Below, piece by piece: positions 17,085-26,123 of a stretch of DNA of 64,000 nt (position 1 is its first letter; each line of letters starts with the position of its first letter). The notes beneath the pieces are model-generated. The model was not told the origin of the DNA, made no database searches, and worked only from the letters and a program-made list of their open reading frames with translations. The position numbers were made by a program, and so were the translations under genes. Location of the stretch: assembly GCF_000685295.1 (NCBI RefSeq), contig NZ_ARYL01000003.1:145440-209439 (forward strand), written 5' to 3'. The DNA comes from Hyphomonas oceanitis SCH89. GTDB taxonomy: Bacteria > Pseudomonadota > Alphaproteobacteria > Caulobacterales > Hyphomonadaceae.

Positions 17085-17924
17085 ATGCATATCGAGACAT
17101 TGCCCGGCGTGGGCGCGGAGATTACGGGCGTGGACCTGCGCAAGGTGACGGACGGGGAGTTTGATGCGCTCCGGCAGGCCTATGCCGATCATGGCGTGAT
17201 CTTCTTCCGCGACCAGGACCTAAGCGAGGAAGACCATATCGCCTTTGCCGAGCGCTGGGCGCCGATCAATGTGAACCGGTTCTTCGCGGCGCATCCAAAG
17301 TATCCGCAGATCGCCATGGTGGCCAAGGAGGCCGACCAGAAGGACAATATTGGCGGTGGCTGGCATACCGACCATTCCTATGACGAGATCCCGGCGATGG
17401 GATCGATCCTTGTGGCGCGCGTGTTGCCGGAGAGCGGCGGCGATACGTTCTTTGCCAGCATGTACCGCGCCTATGAAACTCTGGACGATGAGACCAAGGC
17501 CGAGATCGAGGGCCGGCGCGCCGTGCATTCGGCCAAGCAGATTTTCGGGTCGCAGGGGCAGACGTATTACAACAAGACAGATGCAGGCGGCGAGCGGATC
17601 GGCAATGCGGCGGCGGCTGACGTGCTGGACGATGTGGTGCACCCGATGGTCATCACGCACCCGTTGAGTGGCAAGAAGGCACTTTATGTGAACCCGGCTT
17701 TTACGGTGGGCATTGCGGGGCGGACGCAGGAGGCGGCGATGCCATTGCTGGCGAAACTGTATGCGCATGCGATGAATATGGAGAATGCGTACCGGTTCAG
17801 CTGGAAGCCGGGATCGGTGGCTTTCTGGGACAACCGCTCAACCTGGCACTGGGCGCTGAATGATTATCACGGCCAGCGGCGCATCATGCACCGCATCACG
17901 CTGGAAGGCTGCGCGCTGAACTAG
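17085..17924 (+). CDS. TauD/TfdA family Fe(II)/2-oxoglutarate dioxygenase
   Basis: 279 residues, usual length. The iron ligands are H94 and D96 in GGWHTDHSY and the distal H255 in WDNRSTWH. R265 or R266 (GQRRIMHR) would bind 2-oxoglutarate. Enzymes of the family hydroxylate sulfonates, aryloxy acids or other small carboxylates; the substrate cannot be told. Start at 17085 is chosen because GGGAGAG precedes it; an ATG at 17079 or earlier lacks this. The stop overlaps the convergent PilZ gene by 4 bases. Confidence 0.9.
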   Translation: MHIETLPGVGAEITGVDLRKVTDGEFDALRQAYADHGVIFFRDQDLSEEDHIAFAERWAPINVNRFFAAHPKYPQIAMVAKEADQKDNIGGGWHTDHSYDEIPAMGSILVARVLPESGGDTFFASMYRAYETLDDETKAEIEGRRAVHSAKQIFGSQGQTYYNKTDAGGERIGNAAAADVLDDVVHPMVITHPLSGKKALYVNPAFTVGIAGRTQEAAMPLLAKLYAHAMNMENAYRFSWKPGSVAFWDNRSTWHWALNDYHGQRRIMHRITLEGCALN

Positions 17925-18190
17925 TCTTCTATGGGGACGGCGTTGGCGAACTCGACCCCGGTCTCGCTGCCGCTCTGCCAGCGGCGAATGCAGGTGCGGG
18001 GGGTCTTGAAATGCGGCATGCGCATGGTGAAGCGTTCGGGCAGGTCAGCGCCTTCGGGCGTGACGATGCGGGCGCCGCCGGGCGAGACATCGCGGATTTC
18101 GCAACTCAGGCGCTTGAACAGGCCTAGTTTGATGACGCCGGTTCCGGTAATCGGCTTTCGGCCGCCCCTGCGATTTGGTGTCGTATCCAT
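17921..18190 (-). CDS. PilZ domain protein (putative c-di-GMP receptor)
   Basis: 89 residues, a minimal single PilZ domain. The RR-G-R at the N-terminus (NRRGGRKP) resembles the RxxxR motif, and DVSPGGARI is the D/N-x-S-x-x-G motif that contacts c-di-GMP. Single-domain PilZ proteins usually signal to another protein. GAGGAG upstream supports the start. It is monocistronic and convergent with the dioxygenase gene. Confidence 0.82.
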   Translation of the reverse strand: MDTTPNRRGGRKPITGTGVIKLGLFKRLSCEIRDVSPGGARIVTPEGADLPERFTMRMPHFKTPRTCIRRWQSGSETGVEFANAVPIED

Positions 18191-18324
18191 GACGGCTCCT
18201 CGGGGACGCCGCGTGCCTGTATTGGTGCGTCCACAAGTATATATGCCAGAAACTGGTAAACAGATTGTCCTGTATTGATGGTCGTTTTAAAGCATTCGCA
18301 TAAGAGAAGAAAAAGGAAAGCCAG

Positions 18325-19386
18325 ATGACTGAAGACGTCAGGATCGAAGTTCACAAAGGCTTGGGCCGTATTACACTGACCCGGCCATCTGCGCTGCACG
18401 CGCTGAATGCGCCCATGTGCGAGACCATCCTGTCGGCGCTGGAGCGCTGGGCGGAGGATCCCACGGTTCATCTGGTCATGGTGGAGCATGAAGAGGGCAC
18501 GCGCGGCTTCTGCGCCGGCGGCGACATACGCATGCTTGCGGAAAGCGGCGCGGGGGATGCCAGCGAGGCGCGTGCCTTTTTCAATGTCGAGTACCGGATG
18601 AATGCCGCGCTGAAGACATTCCCGAAGCCTGTGCTGGCGATCATGGACGGCGTGACAATGGGCGGGGGCGTGGGCCTTTCGGTGCACGGCTCGCACCGGG
18701 TGGCGACGGAGCGGACGCTGTTCGCCATGCCGGAGACGGGGATTGGCCTGTTCCCGGATGTGGGCGGTGGCTGGTTCCTGCCGCGCCTCAGCGGGGCGCT
18801 CGGCACATGGCTGGCGCTGACAGGCGCGCGGCTGAAGGGCAGTGACGTCGCAGCGGCGCGGGTGGCGACGCATTTCATACCGTCAGAACTGATCGGCAAT
18901 TTGAGGAAGCAGATTGAAGGCGCTGACTTCTCGGTGGACGCAGCGAACCTGCTGAACGAGATCCTGCGGACGCTGACGCATGCCGTGACGGACGCGACCT
19001 ATGGCCCGCATGTCGACGTGATGGATCGCTGCTTTGCGCTGGATACAGTGGAGGCGATCGTGGCAGCGCTGGAGGCCGATGGAGGCGAGTGGGCGCGCGA
19101 GCAGCTGGCTGTGATGAAGACCAAGTCGCCCGAGACCATGAAAGTGGCCCTGCGCCAGCTGCGTGAGGGCGCTGCGGCGGAGACGTTCGAGGACAATATG
19201 CGGATGGAATACCGCATTGGCTGGCGCAAGGTGCAGAGCGCCGACTTCCTTGAGGGCGTGCGGGCGGTGATCGTGGACAAGGATAATGCGCCCAAATGGT
19301 CGCCCGCGCGTCTGGAGGATGTCGGCGTGGCGGATGTGGCGCGCTATTTCGAGCCGCTTGGGGCGGACGAACTCGAATTCGACTGA
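18325..19386 (+). CDS. Enoyl-CoA hydratase/isomerase family, 3-hydroxyisobutyryl-CoA hydrolase-like
   Basis: 353 residues, the length of 3-hydroxyisobutyryl-CoA hydrolases rather than of simple enoyl-CoA hydratases (~260). The crotonase oxyanion-hole segments are CAGGDIRML and MGGGVGLSVHG. PETGIGLFPDVGGGWFL is characteristic of the hydrolase branch, with the catalytic Glu and Asp. It would remove CoA from 3-hydroxyisobutyryl-CoA in valine degradation and fits the isobutyryl-CoA dehydrogenase-like gene at 9.1 kb. AAGGAAAG precedes the ATG. Confidence 0.85.
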   Translation: MTEDVRIEVHKGLGRITLTRPSALHALNAPMCETILSALERWAEDPTVHLVMVEHEEGTRGFCAGGDIRMLAESGAGDASEARAFFNVEYRMNAALKTFPKPVLAIMDGVTMGGGVGLSVHGSHRVATERTLFAMPETGIGLFPDVGGGWFLPRLSGALGTWLALTGARLKGSDVAAARVATHFIPSELIGNLRKQIEGADFSVDAANLLNEILRTLTHAVTDATYGPHVDVMDRCFALDTVEAIVAALEADGGEWAREQLAVMKTKSPETMKVALRQLREGAAAETFEDNMRMEYRIGWRKVQSADFLEGVRAVIVDKDNAPKWSPARLEDVGVADVARYFEPLGADELEFD

Positions 19387-19458
19387 TCGAGCGGTTTGGG
19401 GTGGACAACCGGCTGCTCCCTCGGTCAAGAACGACGCGGCAGCTGATGGAGCGATTCA

Positions 19459-20163
19459 ATGCGTGGTGAGGTTTTGAAGGCAGATAGCCCTGACGGGGCA
19501 GGCTTGATCCTGGGTGAGGATGGGCAGCGTTACCAGTTCTCGCAGGTTCAGGTGCGCAATGGCTCGGTGCTGCAGGCGGGCCAAACCGTCGATTTCGTCA
19601 GCATGGGCGAGGAGGCGCGGGACATCTATGCGCTGGGCGCTGCGCCCGCGGCCGCACAAGCGGCGGCGGCGGCGCCTTATCCGGCGGCTCCAAGCATGCC
19701 GGCGCCTGCCTATGCTGCACCTGTTCCGCAGCCGAGCGACGGCCTGTGGACCTATTTCATAAGGGCGTTGACGAAGAACTTTGCCCAGTTCAATGGCCGG
19801 GCCCGCCGAGCGGAATACTGGGGCTATTTCCTGTTCGTGCTGATCACCTACTTCGTCGTCTTTATTATTGATGTCGTTCTGAGCCTGTCATTCTATGGAA
19901 CGAGTGAATATGGCGACCCGAACATCGTTCCGGTCCTGACCATCCTGTTCTGGCTCTATAATATACTTCCAGGCCTATCGATCAGCGTGAGGCGGTTGCA
20001 TGACCAGGACCTGAGCGGCTGGCTCGTCCTGCTCAACCTCGTGCCCTATGTCGGTGGGTTCATTCTTCTGGTCTTCATGTTCATGGACAGCAAGCCGGCC
20101 ACCAACAAGCATGGGCCGAGCCCGAAGTATGCTGGTGCCATGACAGCCGATACATTCGCCTGA
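19459..20163 (+). CDS. DUF805 inner-membrane protein
   Basis: 234 residues. Residues 1-60 form a soluble beta-rich segment (GEVLKADSPDGAGLILGEDG). They are followed by an Ala/Pro linker (~62-90) and a DUF805 domain with four membrane segments and the family hallmarks FNGRARRAEYWGYFLF and RRLHDQDLSGW. Function unknown. GGAG precedes the ATG. A strong terminator follows. Confidence 0.85.
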   Translation: MRGEVLKADSPDGAGLILGEDGQRYQFSQVQVRNGSVLQAGQTVDFVSMGEEARDIYALGAAPAAAQAAAAAPYPAAPSMPAPAYAAPVPQPSDGLWTYFIRALTKNFAQFNGRARRAEYWGYFLFVLITYFVVFIIDVVLSLSFYGTSEYGDPNIVPVLTILFWLYNILPGLSISVRRLHDQDLSGWLVLLNLVPYVGGFILLVFMFMDSKPATNKHGPSPKYAGAMTADTFA

Positions 20164-20204
20164 CGCTGTATAAGTCTGCTTAACCAAGTATTGATGATGA
20201 ATAG

Positions 20205-20237
20205 ATGGCCGCCTCCTTCGGGACGCGGCCATTTTTT
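20205..20237 (+). terminator. Rho-independent terminator after DUF805 gene
   Basis: 8-bp stem ATGGCCGC / GCGGCCAT with a 11-base loop, followed by six T. Confidence 0.8.
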
Positions 20238-20382
20238 CGCGTGATGCGGGAGTTTTAGGGGTGTTTTGGGGCAAAAAGCCGTTTCGTCGCAGTAACGGTT
20301 AATGCATTCGGCCAAATGTTAACTCTCTTCACTTGAAAAAGACCTATGCTTATCAATTCATTAGGAATGCCAGCGTAAATAT

Positions 20383-20407
20383 ACTCAAACTACAACAAAA
20401 GTTGAGT
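20383..20407. promoter_or_regulatory. Inverted repeat ACTCAA-N13-TTGAGT, candidate autoregulatory operator
   Basis: 6-bp arms immediately upstream of the MarR-family coding region, overlapping the most upstream GTG start. MarR-type regulators usually bind such repeats in their own promoter. Confidence 0.3.
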
Positions 20408-20423
20408 GATGGTGATACTAATG

Positions 20424-20915
20424 ATGATTTCTGAAATGCAGGAAACTGCACCCCTTTCCGTCGGCGAGTCTTTCCTCAAGTCTCTCTCCCTTCTTGAACA
20501 GGCGCACCGTCGTCTTCACAATGTCGTCAAGGACGATCTCGAGCGCGGTGGTGAACGGTCGCTGACCGGCGTCCAGGCTCTGCTGATCTATGAGATTGGC
20601 GATGACGAAGCTCCGGCTTCGGTCCTGCGGGCCCGTGGCGCCTTTGCCGGCACCAGCCTGTCGTACAACGTCAAGAAACTCCAGGAAGGCGGCTACCTGA
20701 TCCAGACGCGTTCCGAGGATGACAAGCGTACGGTGACCTTGCGTCTGACCGAGCGTGGCCTGAAAGTGCGTGACCGCGTGGCTAACCTGTTCGAGAAGCA
20801 GGCTACCGCTCTTGAACCAACGGCGAGCGTGCGTCATGACGATCTCTCGCAGCTGAACAAGACCATTTCGCGCCTTGAGCGCTTCTGGTCCGACCAGATC
20901 CGCTTCCGCCTCTAG
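20424..20915 (+). CDS. MarR-family winged-helix regulator (LdtR-like)
   Basis: 163 residues from ATG 20424. In-frame GTG 20406 and ATG 20409, 20421 and 20436 are alternatives, and none has a strong ribosome site. The MarR fold is visible as a helix-turn-helix (LRARGAFAGTSLSYNVKKLQEGGYL) and the wing (TRSEDDKRTVTLRLTERG). It ends in a coiled helix. Residues 15-45 resemble the LdtR group of alphaproteobacterial regulators linked to cell-wall stress, but I cannot confirm orthology. Codon use is strongly biased to preferred codons, suggesting good expression. A terminator follows directly. Confidence 0.82.
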   Translation: MISEMQETAPLSVGESFLKSLSLLEQAHRRLHNVVKDDLERGGERSLTGVQALLIYEIGDDEAPASVLRARGAFAGTSLSYNVKKLQEGGYLIQTRSEDDKRTVTLRLTERGLKVRDRVANLFEKQATALEPTASVRHDDLSQLNKTISRLERFWSDQIRFRL

Positions 20916-20944
20916 GCGAACGCCGCAATCTGCGTCTCCAAGTA

Positions 20945-20974
20945 AAAGCCCCTGCCGCATGGCGGGGGCTTTTT
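20945..20974 (+). terminator. Rho-independent terminator after MarR gene
   Basis: 12-bp stem AAAGCCCCTGCC / GGCGGGGGCTTT (one G-T pair), GCAT loop, T-tail. Confidence 0.9.
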
Positions 20975-20998
20975 GCTGTGAGGGGCAGTTAGGTTATT

Positions 20999-21020
20999 GA
21001 CCTCAACCTTGGTTGAGGTC
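20999..21020 (+). promoter_or_regulatory. MerR/SoxR-type operator palindrome in the VOC gene promoter
   Basis: GACCTCAACC-TT-GGTTGAGGTC: perfect 10-bp arms with a 2-base centre, preceded by TT so that a TTGACC -35 box overlaps its left edge. This is the arrangement used by MerR-family activators, and the CCTCAA arms match the SoxR box. No merR-like gene lies in the window. Confidence 0.6.
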
Positions 21021-21056
21021 CGACAAGGCCATGTTTGAAACCACTGGAGAACAGAC

Positions 21057-21455
21057 ATGACCCTTGAGCACGCGACGATCCGTATTGCCCGTCCGACGGA
21101 TGACCTGGACGCCTTGCTTCCATTTTACCGGGACGGGCTGGGCTTCAGCGTTCTTTATGAATTCCGCGACCATGATGATTTTGATGGCGTGATGCTGGGG
21201 CATCCCGGCGCGCCCTATCATATGGAGTTCACAACCGCGCACGGCCATGCTGCGGGGCGTGCGCCGACCGAAGACAACCTGCTTGTGTTCTACCTGCCGG
21301 AAGCGGATCGGTTCGCGGCGGCCGTGGAGCGTATGCGCGCGGCGGGGTTCAGTCCGGTTAAGGCATTCAATGCCTATTGGGACGCGAAAGGCGTGACGTT
21401 CGAGGATCCTGACGGTTATCGTGTTGTGTTGCAGAATACGTCCTGGGGTGCCTGA
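21057..21455 (+). CDS. VOC (glyoxalase/bleomycin resistance) superfamily protein
   Basis: 132 residues. The paired beta-alpha-beta-beta-beta units of the VOC fold are visible: LEHATIRIARP, FYRDGLGF, then YHMEFTT and FEDPDGYRVVLQN. Candidate metal ligands are H5, E in MEF and E/D in FEDPDGY. Members include glyoxalases, dioxygenases and drug-binding proteins; this one is not assignable. GGAG lies upstream. The MerR-type operator suggests induction by redox-active or toxic compounds (inference). Confidence 0.85.
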   Translation: MTLEHATIRIARPTDDLDALLPFYRDGLGFSVLYEFRDHDDFDGVMLGHPGAPYHMEFTTAHGHAAGRAPTEDNLLVFYLPEADRFAAAVERMRAAGFSPVKAFNAYWDAKGVTFEDPDGYRVVLQNTSWGA

Positions 21456-21523
21456 TAAAGGCTGGATACGGGGCGCCATTTTTTGCTGGGCGGCGCTGCG
21501 TTTTTCCATTAACCTTTGCAACC

Positions 21524-22216
21524 ATGCGGGGATGGGGTGCAGTTCTTCTCGGTGCGATTGTCGCCGTAGGTCCGGCTGAGGCGGGCCCTTGGGCGCGTGA
21601 TCTGGGCGGCTTTTACCTGCGCGGCCTCGTCTCCAGCGAGACGCTCGAGGGGATCAACGGCTACCGGGCGGATGTCTATGGCGAGTATGGTCTGACCGAC
21701 CGCTGGACGCTGACGGGCAAGAGCGAAGCGGTGGCCTACCAAGACAGTATTGGCAGCATTGACCGCCAGTCATATCGGCTGACAGCGCGGCGTCAGCTCT
21801 GGTCGCGTAAGGGGTTCACGTTCGGCGTTGAGGGTGGTCCGGTATATGGCAGCGCGATTGCGGGCACTTATGGCTGCGACGAGTGGGGCGCTGAGGCGCG
21901 GCTTAGCAGCGGCTATTCAGGCGTGCGGCGCAGCCTTGGTTATTACCTGTTCGCCGATGTCGCCGCGATCAGCCACCAGGACGGTTGTGTTCGCGAGCGG
22001 GCGGAGTTCGGTTATGGCGCCGATATCAGCGACCGCATCTTCGTGACTCAGCAGGTGTGGCTGGAACGCAGCAATGACAGCGCGGACTCGAACAAGTACG
22101 AGTCGCAGATCGGCTATCACTTCGGGCATGTCGATGTGGCGGTTGGCTATCGCGAGGAATTTGGCGGCGCGTATGAGGAGAGCGCCTGGCTGGTGGCGCT
22201 CACCACACGGCGCTAA
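21524..22216 (+). CDS. Putative outer-membrane beta-barrel protein
   Basis: 230 residues. A signal peptide covers 1-20 (PAEA|GPW). The rest alternates hydrophobic and polar residues in 10-12 residue strands rich in Y, G and aromatic ends (YRADVYGEYGLT, YRLTARRQLWSR, QIGYHFGHVDVAVGYREEFG), as in a small porin-like barrel. Two cysteines (YGCDEWG, DGCVRER) are unusual for a barrel and may pair. The C-terminus ends WLVALTTRR rather than in Phe, so barrel assembly by the usual signal is uncertain. No family recognised. Confidence 0.6.
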   Translation: MRGWGAVLLGAIVAVGPAEAGPWARDLGGFYLRGLVSSETLEGINGYRADVYGEYGLTDRWTLTGKSEAVAYQDSIGSIDRQSYRLTARRQLWSRKGFTFGVEGGPVYGSAIAGTYGCDEWGAEARLSSGYSGVRRSLGYYLFADVAAISHQDGCVRERAEFGYGADISDRIFVTQQVWLERSNDSADSNKYESQIGYHFGHVDVAVGYREEFGGAYEESAWLVALTTRR

Positions 22217-22227
22217 GGCTGAGGCGC

Positions 22228-22782
22228 TTACTCGTTCGGGGCGTCGCCTTCAGCTGACGTGTAGCCGGTCTCAAGCATCAGGTAGGCGATGAGGGCATCG
22301 CGGTCTGCCGGCTTGCGGACGCCGGCAAAACTCATGCGGTTACCCGGGAGGTAGGCGCGCGGATTGGTCAGCCATTCGTCGAGATGGTGAGGCTCCCAGA
22401 TGAAATCGGCATTAGTCAGCGCATCGGAATAGGCAAAGCCTGGAAGCGAACCGACCTCGCGGCCAAAAAGGCCGTGCAGGTTGGGGCCGACGAGATTGCC
22501 GGCACCCTCAGCCGTGAGGTGGCATGACTGGCAGAGTTTGAACGTGCGCTTGCCGATCGCGTAGTTGGCCGCGTTGTAGGGGGCGGGGAGGCTCGCGAAT
22601 TCAGGGCTGGGTTCGCCGGGCGCTACAGCAACAGGTGCGGGGGCCGGGGTTGACGCTGCGACCGGCGCCGGGGTTGCGGCAGGCGCTGCGGTGACTTCAG
22701 GCGGGGTGGATTCGTCGGCGCCAGAGCCGCCACATGCGGCAATCATGGCAAGGGCGGCGATTGCGGCAACGGGCTTCAGCAT
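22228..22782 (-). CDS. Class I c-type cytochrome lipoprotein
   Basis: 184 residues. The signal sequence has a lipobox (MIAACGG, Cys ~17) and is followed by an Ala/Pro/Thr spacer to ~60. The cytochrome domain has heme site FKLCQSCHL and the pattern VGPNLHGLFGR, with a likely axial Met in GNRMSFAG. The layout is that of mitochondrial-like cytochrome c tethered to a membrane, probably an electron carrier to a terminal oxidase. GAGG precedes ATG 22782. It is divergent from mutL. Confidence 0.88.
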   Translation of the reverse strand: MLKPVAAIAALAMIAACGGSGADESTPPEVTAAPAATPAPVAASTPAPAPVAVAPGEPSPEFASLPAPYNAANYAIGKRTFKLCQSCHLTAEGAGNLVGPNLHGLFGREVGSLPGFAYSDALTNADFIWEPHHLDEWLTNPRAYLPGNRMSFAGVRKPADRDALIAYLMLETGYTSAEGDAPNE

Positions 22783-22930
22783 GGTCTTTGTATCCTCTTG
22801 AGACAGTCGAGGGGCAATGTGAGCCGAAGCGTTGCGGGTTGCAACCGCCTGAAACGCGACACTTCGCGCTGACAGGCATGGCCTGATGCGGGACCGCGAC
22901 AAAACCCACCTGCTGGGTTAGGGTCTGCGC

Positions 22931-24799
22931 ATGCCTGATTCCGTTCGTCCCCAGCCGCAAATACGCAAACTGCCCCATGATGTGGTCAACCGCATCGCGG
23001 CGGGTGAAGTGGTCGAGCGACCCGCCGCCGCCGTCAAGGAACTGGCGGAGAATGCACTGGATGCGGGGGCGACCCGCATCAACATTGCCATCGAGGATGG
23101 CGGCCTGAAGCGGATGACGATTGAGGATGACGGCTGTGGCATGTCATCGGATGACCTGCTGCTGGCGCTGGAACGCCATGCGACATCCAAACTGGCGCCG
23201 GGCGCTGATGGACGGGTAGACCTCCTGAACATCCACACGATGGGTTTTCGCGGTGAGGCACTGCCGTCGATTGGCTCGGTCAGCCGGATGACCATCACGT
23301 CGCGCGCGACTGGTGAGGACGCGGCGGACGTGTTTGTCGAGGCTGGACGGATCGAGGGGCCAAGACCGGCGGCATTTACCGGGCGCGGCGAGACGGGCAC
23401 ACGCATTGAAGTGCGCGACCTGTTCCATGCGACGCCGGCCCGATTGAAATTCATGAAGGGCGAACGGTCCGAGACGATGGCCGTGTCGGATGTGGTCAAG
23501 CGGCTCGCCATGGCGAACCCGACCGTGGCGTTCAGCCTGGAAAGCAATGGGCGCAGCCTGTTCCGACACGCGGCAGAACCGGAAGGCGAGGATGGCCAGC
23601 TGTCGCGCCTTGGCGCCATCATGGGGCGGGACTTCCGCGATAATGCGGTGGCGATCGATGCGGAGCGGGAAGGCGTGCGGCTGACCGGCTTTGCAGGCCT
23701 GCCGACGCTCAATCGCGGCAATGCGCAGATGCAGTTCATGTTCGTCAACGGACGGCCCGTGAAGGACCGGATGCTCAATGGCGTGATCCGCGCGGCCTAT
23801 CAGGACTTCCTGGCGCGCGATCGCCACCCGATGGCGGCGCTGTTTGTCGAGCTGGACCCGGAATATGTCGATGTAAACGTGCACCCGGCAAAGACGGAAG
23901 TGCGCTTCCGCGATGCGGGCAATGTGCGGGGGCTGATGATTGGTGCGCTGCGGCACTCACTGGCGGCGGCGGGGCACCGGGCCTCGACGACGGGGGCGGG
24001 GTTTGCGTTGGGCAAGGCGAAGGCCGAGGCGCCGATGCCGAGCGGGGCGCTGTTTGCGTCGCGGCCCGCCTATGGTGCGAATGACGGTTACGGCGCGGCC
24101 AGGCCTCCGGCGGATGCTTACCAGCCGGGCGTATTCGCGGAGCCGCCAAGACAGCCTTATGATGCAGAGAATGCACCGACGGCGCGCATAGAGCCGGTGC
24201 CAGCGCCTGCACAGGTGGATTTCCCACTCGGCGTGGCACGGGCCCAGCTGCACGAGACCTATATCGTGTCGCAGACGGCGGATGGCATTGTGATTGTTGA
24301 CCAGCATGCGGCGCATGAGCGCCTGGTCTATGAGGACATGAAGCGCCAGATGGCGGCGGGCGGCGTGAAGCGACAGGCGCTACTCATTCCTGACGTGGTG
24401 GAGCTGACCGAGGACGAGGCAGCGCGCGTGCTGGAGCGGGCGGGTGAGCTGGCCGAGCTGGGGCTGGAGATCGAGGCATTTGGGGCGGGCGCAGTGTGCG
24501 TGCGGGCGACGCCGGCGCTGTTCGGCGAGATGGACGCGATCGGCCTGATCCGCGACCTGGCGGATGATTTTGCAGAGTATGAAGCAGGGTTGGCGCTAAA
24601 GGAGCGGTTCGAGGAAGTCATGGGAAATATGGCCTGTCGCGGATCTGTGCGTGCGGGCCGGCGGCTGAATGGCGATGAGATGAACGCGCTGCTGCGGCAG
24701 ATGGAGGCGACGCCCCATTCCGGCCAATGCAATCATGGTCGACCGACCTATGTCGAGCTGAAGCTCGCCGATGTAGAGCGCCTGTTCGGGCGGCGCTAG
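22931..24799 (+). CDS. mutL: DNA mismatch repair protein MutL (endonuclease type)
   Basis: 622 residues. The N-terminal GHKL ATPase shows [27 protein letters not shown] and [11 protein letters not shown] proline/alanine-rich linker spans ~345-435. The C-terminal domain carries the metal-endonuclease motif [12 protein letters not shown] (457-468), then [12 protein letters not shown] (usual ACHGAIRA form) and QCNHGRPT. This MutL therefore nicks DNA itself, as expected outside MutH-containing enterics. It acts with MutS in mismatch repair. No mutS is in the window. Confidence 0.97.
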   Translation: MPDSVRPQPQIRKLPHDVVNRIAAGEVVERPAAAVKELAENALDAGATRINIAIEDGGLKRMTIEDDGCGMSSDDLLLALERHATSKLAPGADGRVDLLNIHTMGFRGEALPSIGSVSRMTITSRATGEDAADVFVEAGRIEGPRPAAFTGRGETGTRIEVRDLFHATPARLKFMKGERSETMAVSDVVKRLAMANPTVAFSLESNGRSLFRHAAEPEGEDGQLSRLGAIMGRDFRDNAVAIDAEREGVRLTGFAGLPTLNRGNAQMQFMFVNGRPVKDRMLNGVIRAAYQDFLARDRHPMAALFVELDPEYVDVNVHPAKTEVRFRDAGNVRGLMIGALRHSLAAAGHRASTTGAGFALGKAKAEAPMPSGALFASRPAYGANDGYGAARPPADAYQPGVFAEPPRQPYDAENAPTARIEPVPAPAQVDFPLGVARAQLHETYIVSQTADGIVIVDQHAAHERLVYEDMKRQMAAGGVKRQALLIPDVVELTEDEAARVLERAGELAELGLEIEAFGAGAVCVRATPALFGEMDAIGLIRDLADDFAEYEAGLALKERFEEVMGNMACRGSVRAGRRLNGDEMNALLRQMEATPHSGQCNHGRPTYVELKLADVERLFGRR

Positions 24800-24965
24800 C
24801 CATCGGCTTTCAGCGCCGACGCGTTCACATGCGGACACATCGTGAGCTATGACATTCGCATGGAAATCGGCTTGCCTTCAGGGCGTATTTTCTGTGGCAT
24901 TGACGTTGCGCAAGCGCCCTTTCGTGTGATTGCGCGCGGGGTAAATCCTGCCTAGTGTCCCGCCC

Positions 24966-26117
24966 ATGAGCCGGGTTTCACAAGCGATCAATATCAGTGA
25001 CTTGCGCGCGCTGGCGAAGCGTCGCCTGCCGCGCATGGTGTTTGATTATATCGATGGCGGGGCCGAGGACGAAGTGACCTTGCGGCATTCCGTCGACCGG
25101 TTTGCCGATTATGGCTGGCAATGGAATTCGCTGGTCGATAGTTCGCAAATCGATACCAGCACCACTGTGCTGGGCGAGACGATTGCCCAGCCATTCTTCA
25201 TTTCGCCCACCGCCGCCTCGCGCCTGTTCCACCCGCGCAAGGGCGAGCTGGCGGTTGCTGCGGCGGCACAGAAGGCGGGTATTGCCTATTCGGTATCGAC
25301 GCTTGGCAGTCAGACGCTGGAGGATATTGCGGCGGTCGCGCCCGACGTGCCGAAATTCATCCAGATCTATGTCTGGAAAGACCGGGGTATCGTGCGCGAC
25401 TTCATGGCACGGGCGAAGGAAGCTGGCTATACCGGATGTATACTGACGGTTGATGCGACGGTTGCAGGCCTGCGTGAGCGTGACCCGCGCAATGGATTCT
25501 CGATTCCGCCGAGCATCAACGCGAAGACGGCGACGCAGGCGATGGCGAAGCCCGGCTACCTGTTTGACATGTTCACGTCATCGCCCATCGGGCCGGCCAA
25601 TTTCGAGAGTGTCGATACGGGCGGGCGCGATGTGATGGCCGTGATCAACGACCTTTTCGACCGGACCATGTGCTGGAAAGACCTTGAATGGTTCGTCAAT
25701 GAATGGGGCGGGCCGTTTGCCGTGAAAGGACTCAGCACGGCGGCGGATGCGCGCCGGGCAGTGGATAGCGGTGCAAGTGCCGTCTGGGTGTCGAACCATG
25801 GCGGGCGGCAGATTGATACATCCGTGCCAGTGATCGACCTGTTGCCGGAAATCCGCGCGGCAGTCGGTGCGGGTGTTGAGATTATTGCAGACGGCGGCGT
25901 GCGCCGGGGCGCGCATGTGCTGAAGCTGCTGGCGCGCGGGGCCAATAGCGTGGCGCTGGGACGCGCTTACCTCTTCGGCCTGGCGGCCGGCGGCGAAGCC
26001 GGTGTGACGCGGGCGCTCGACATACTCGCAACCGATGTCACGCGCGGCCTGTCGCTGCTGGGTGTGCCGAAAGTGGCGGACCTGGACGGCACATTGCTGA
26101 GACTGTGCCGCCCCTGA
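24966..26117 (+). CDS. FMN-dependent alpha-hydroxy-acid dehydrogenase (L-lactate dehydrogenase-like)
   Basis: 383 residues, matching LldD. Signatures are FDYIDGGAEDE at the N-terminus, FFISPTAASRLFHP, QIYVWKDRG, LTVDATVAGLRERD, and the active-site VSNHGGRQID with catalytic His278. IADGGVRRG and ALGRAYLFGLAAGGE bind the FMN phosphate. Oxidation of L-lactate to pyruvate with transfer to quinone is the likely reaction, but mandelate- or glycolate-type relatives share these motifs. The convergent DUF1501 gene ends 6 bases away. Confidence 0.88.
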   Translation: MSRVSQAINISDLRALAKRRLPRMVFDYIDGGAEDEVTLRHSVDRFADYGWQWNSLVDSSQIDTSTTVLGETIAQPFFISPTAASRLFHPRKGELAVAAAAQKAGIAYSVSTLGSQTLEDIAAVAPDVPKFIQIYVWKDRGIVRDFMARAKEAGYTGCILTVDATVAGLRERDPRNGFSIPPSINAKTATQAMAKPGYLFDMFTSSPIGPANFESVDTGGRDVMAVINDLFDRTMCWKDLEWFVNEWGGPFAVKGLSTAADARRAVDSGASAVWVSNHGGRQIDTSVPVIDLLPEIRAAVGAGVEIIADGGVRRGAHVLKLLARGANSVALGRAYLFGLAAGGEAGVTRALDILATDVTRGLSLLGVPKVADLDGTLLRLCRP

Positions 26118-26123
26118 TGCGCC

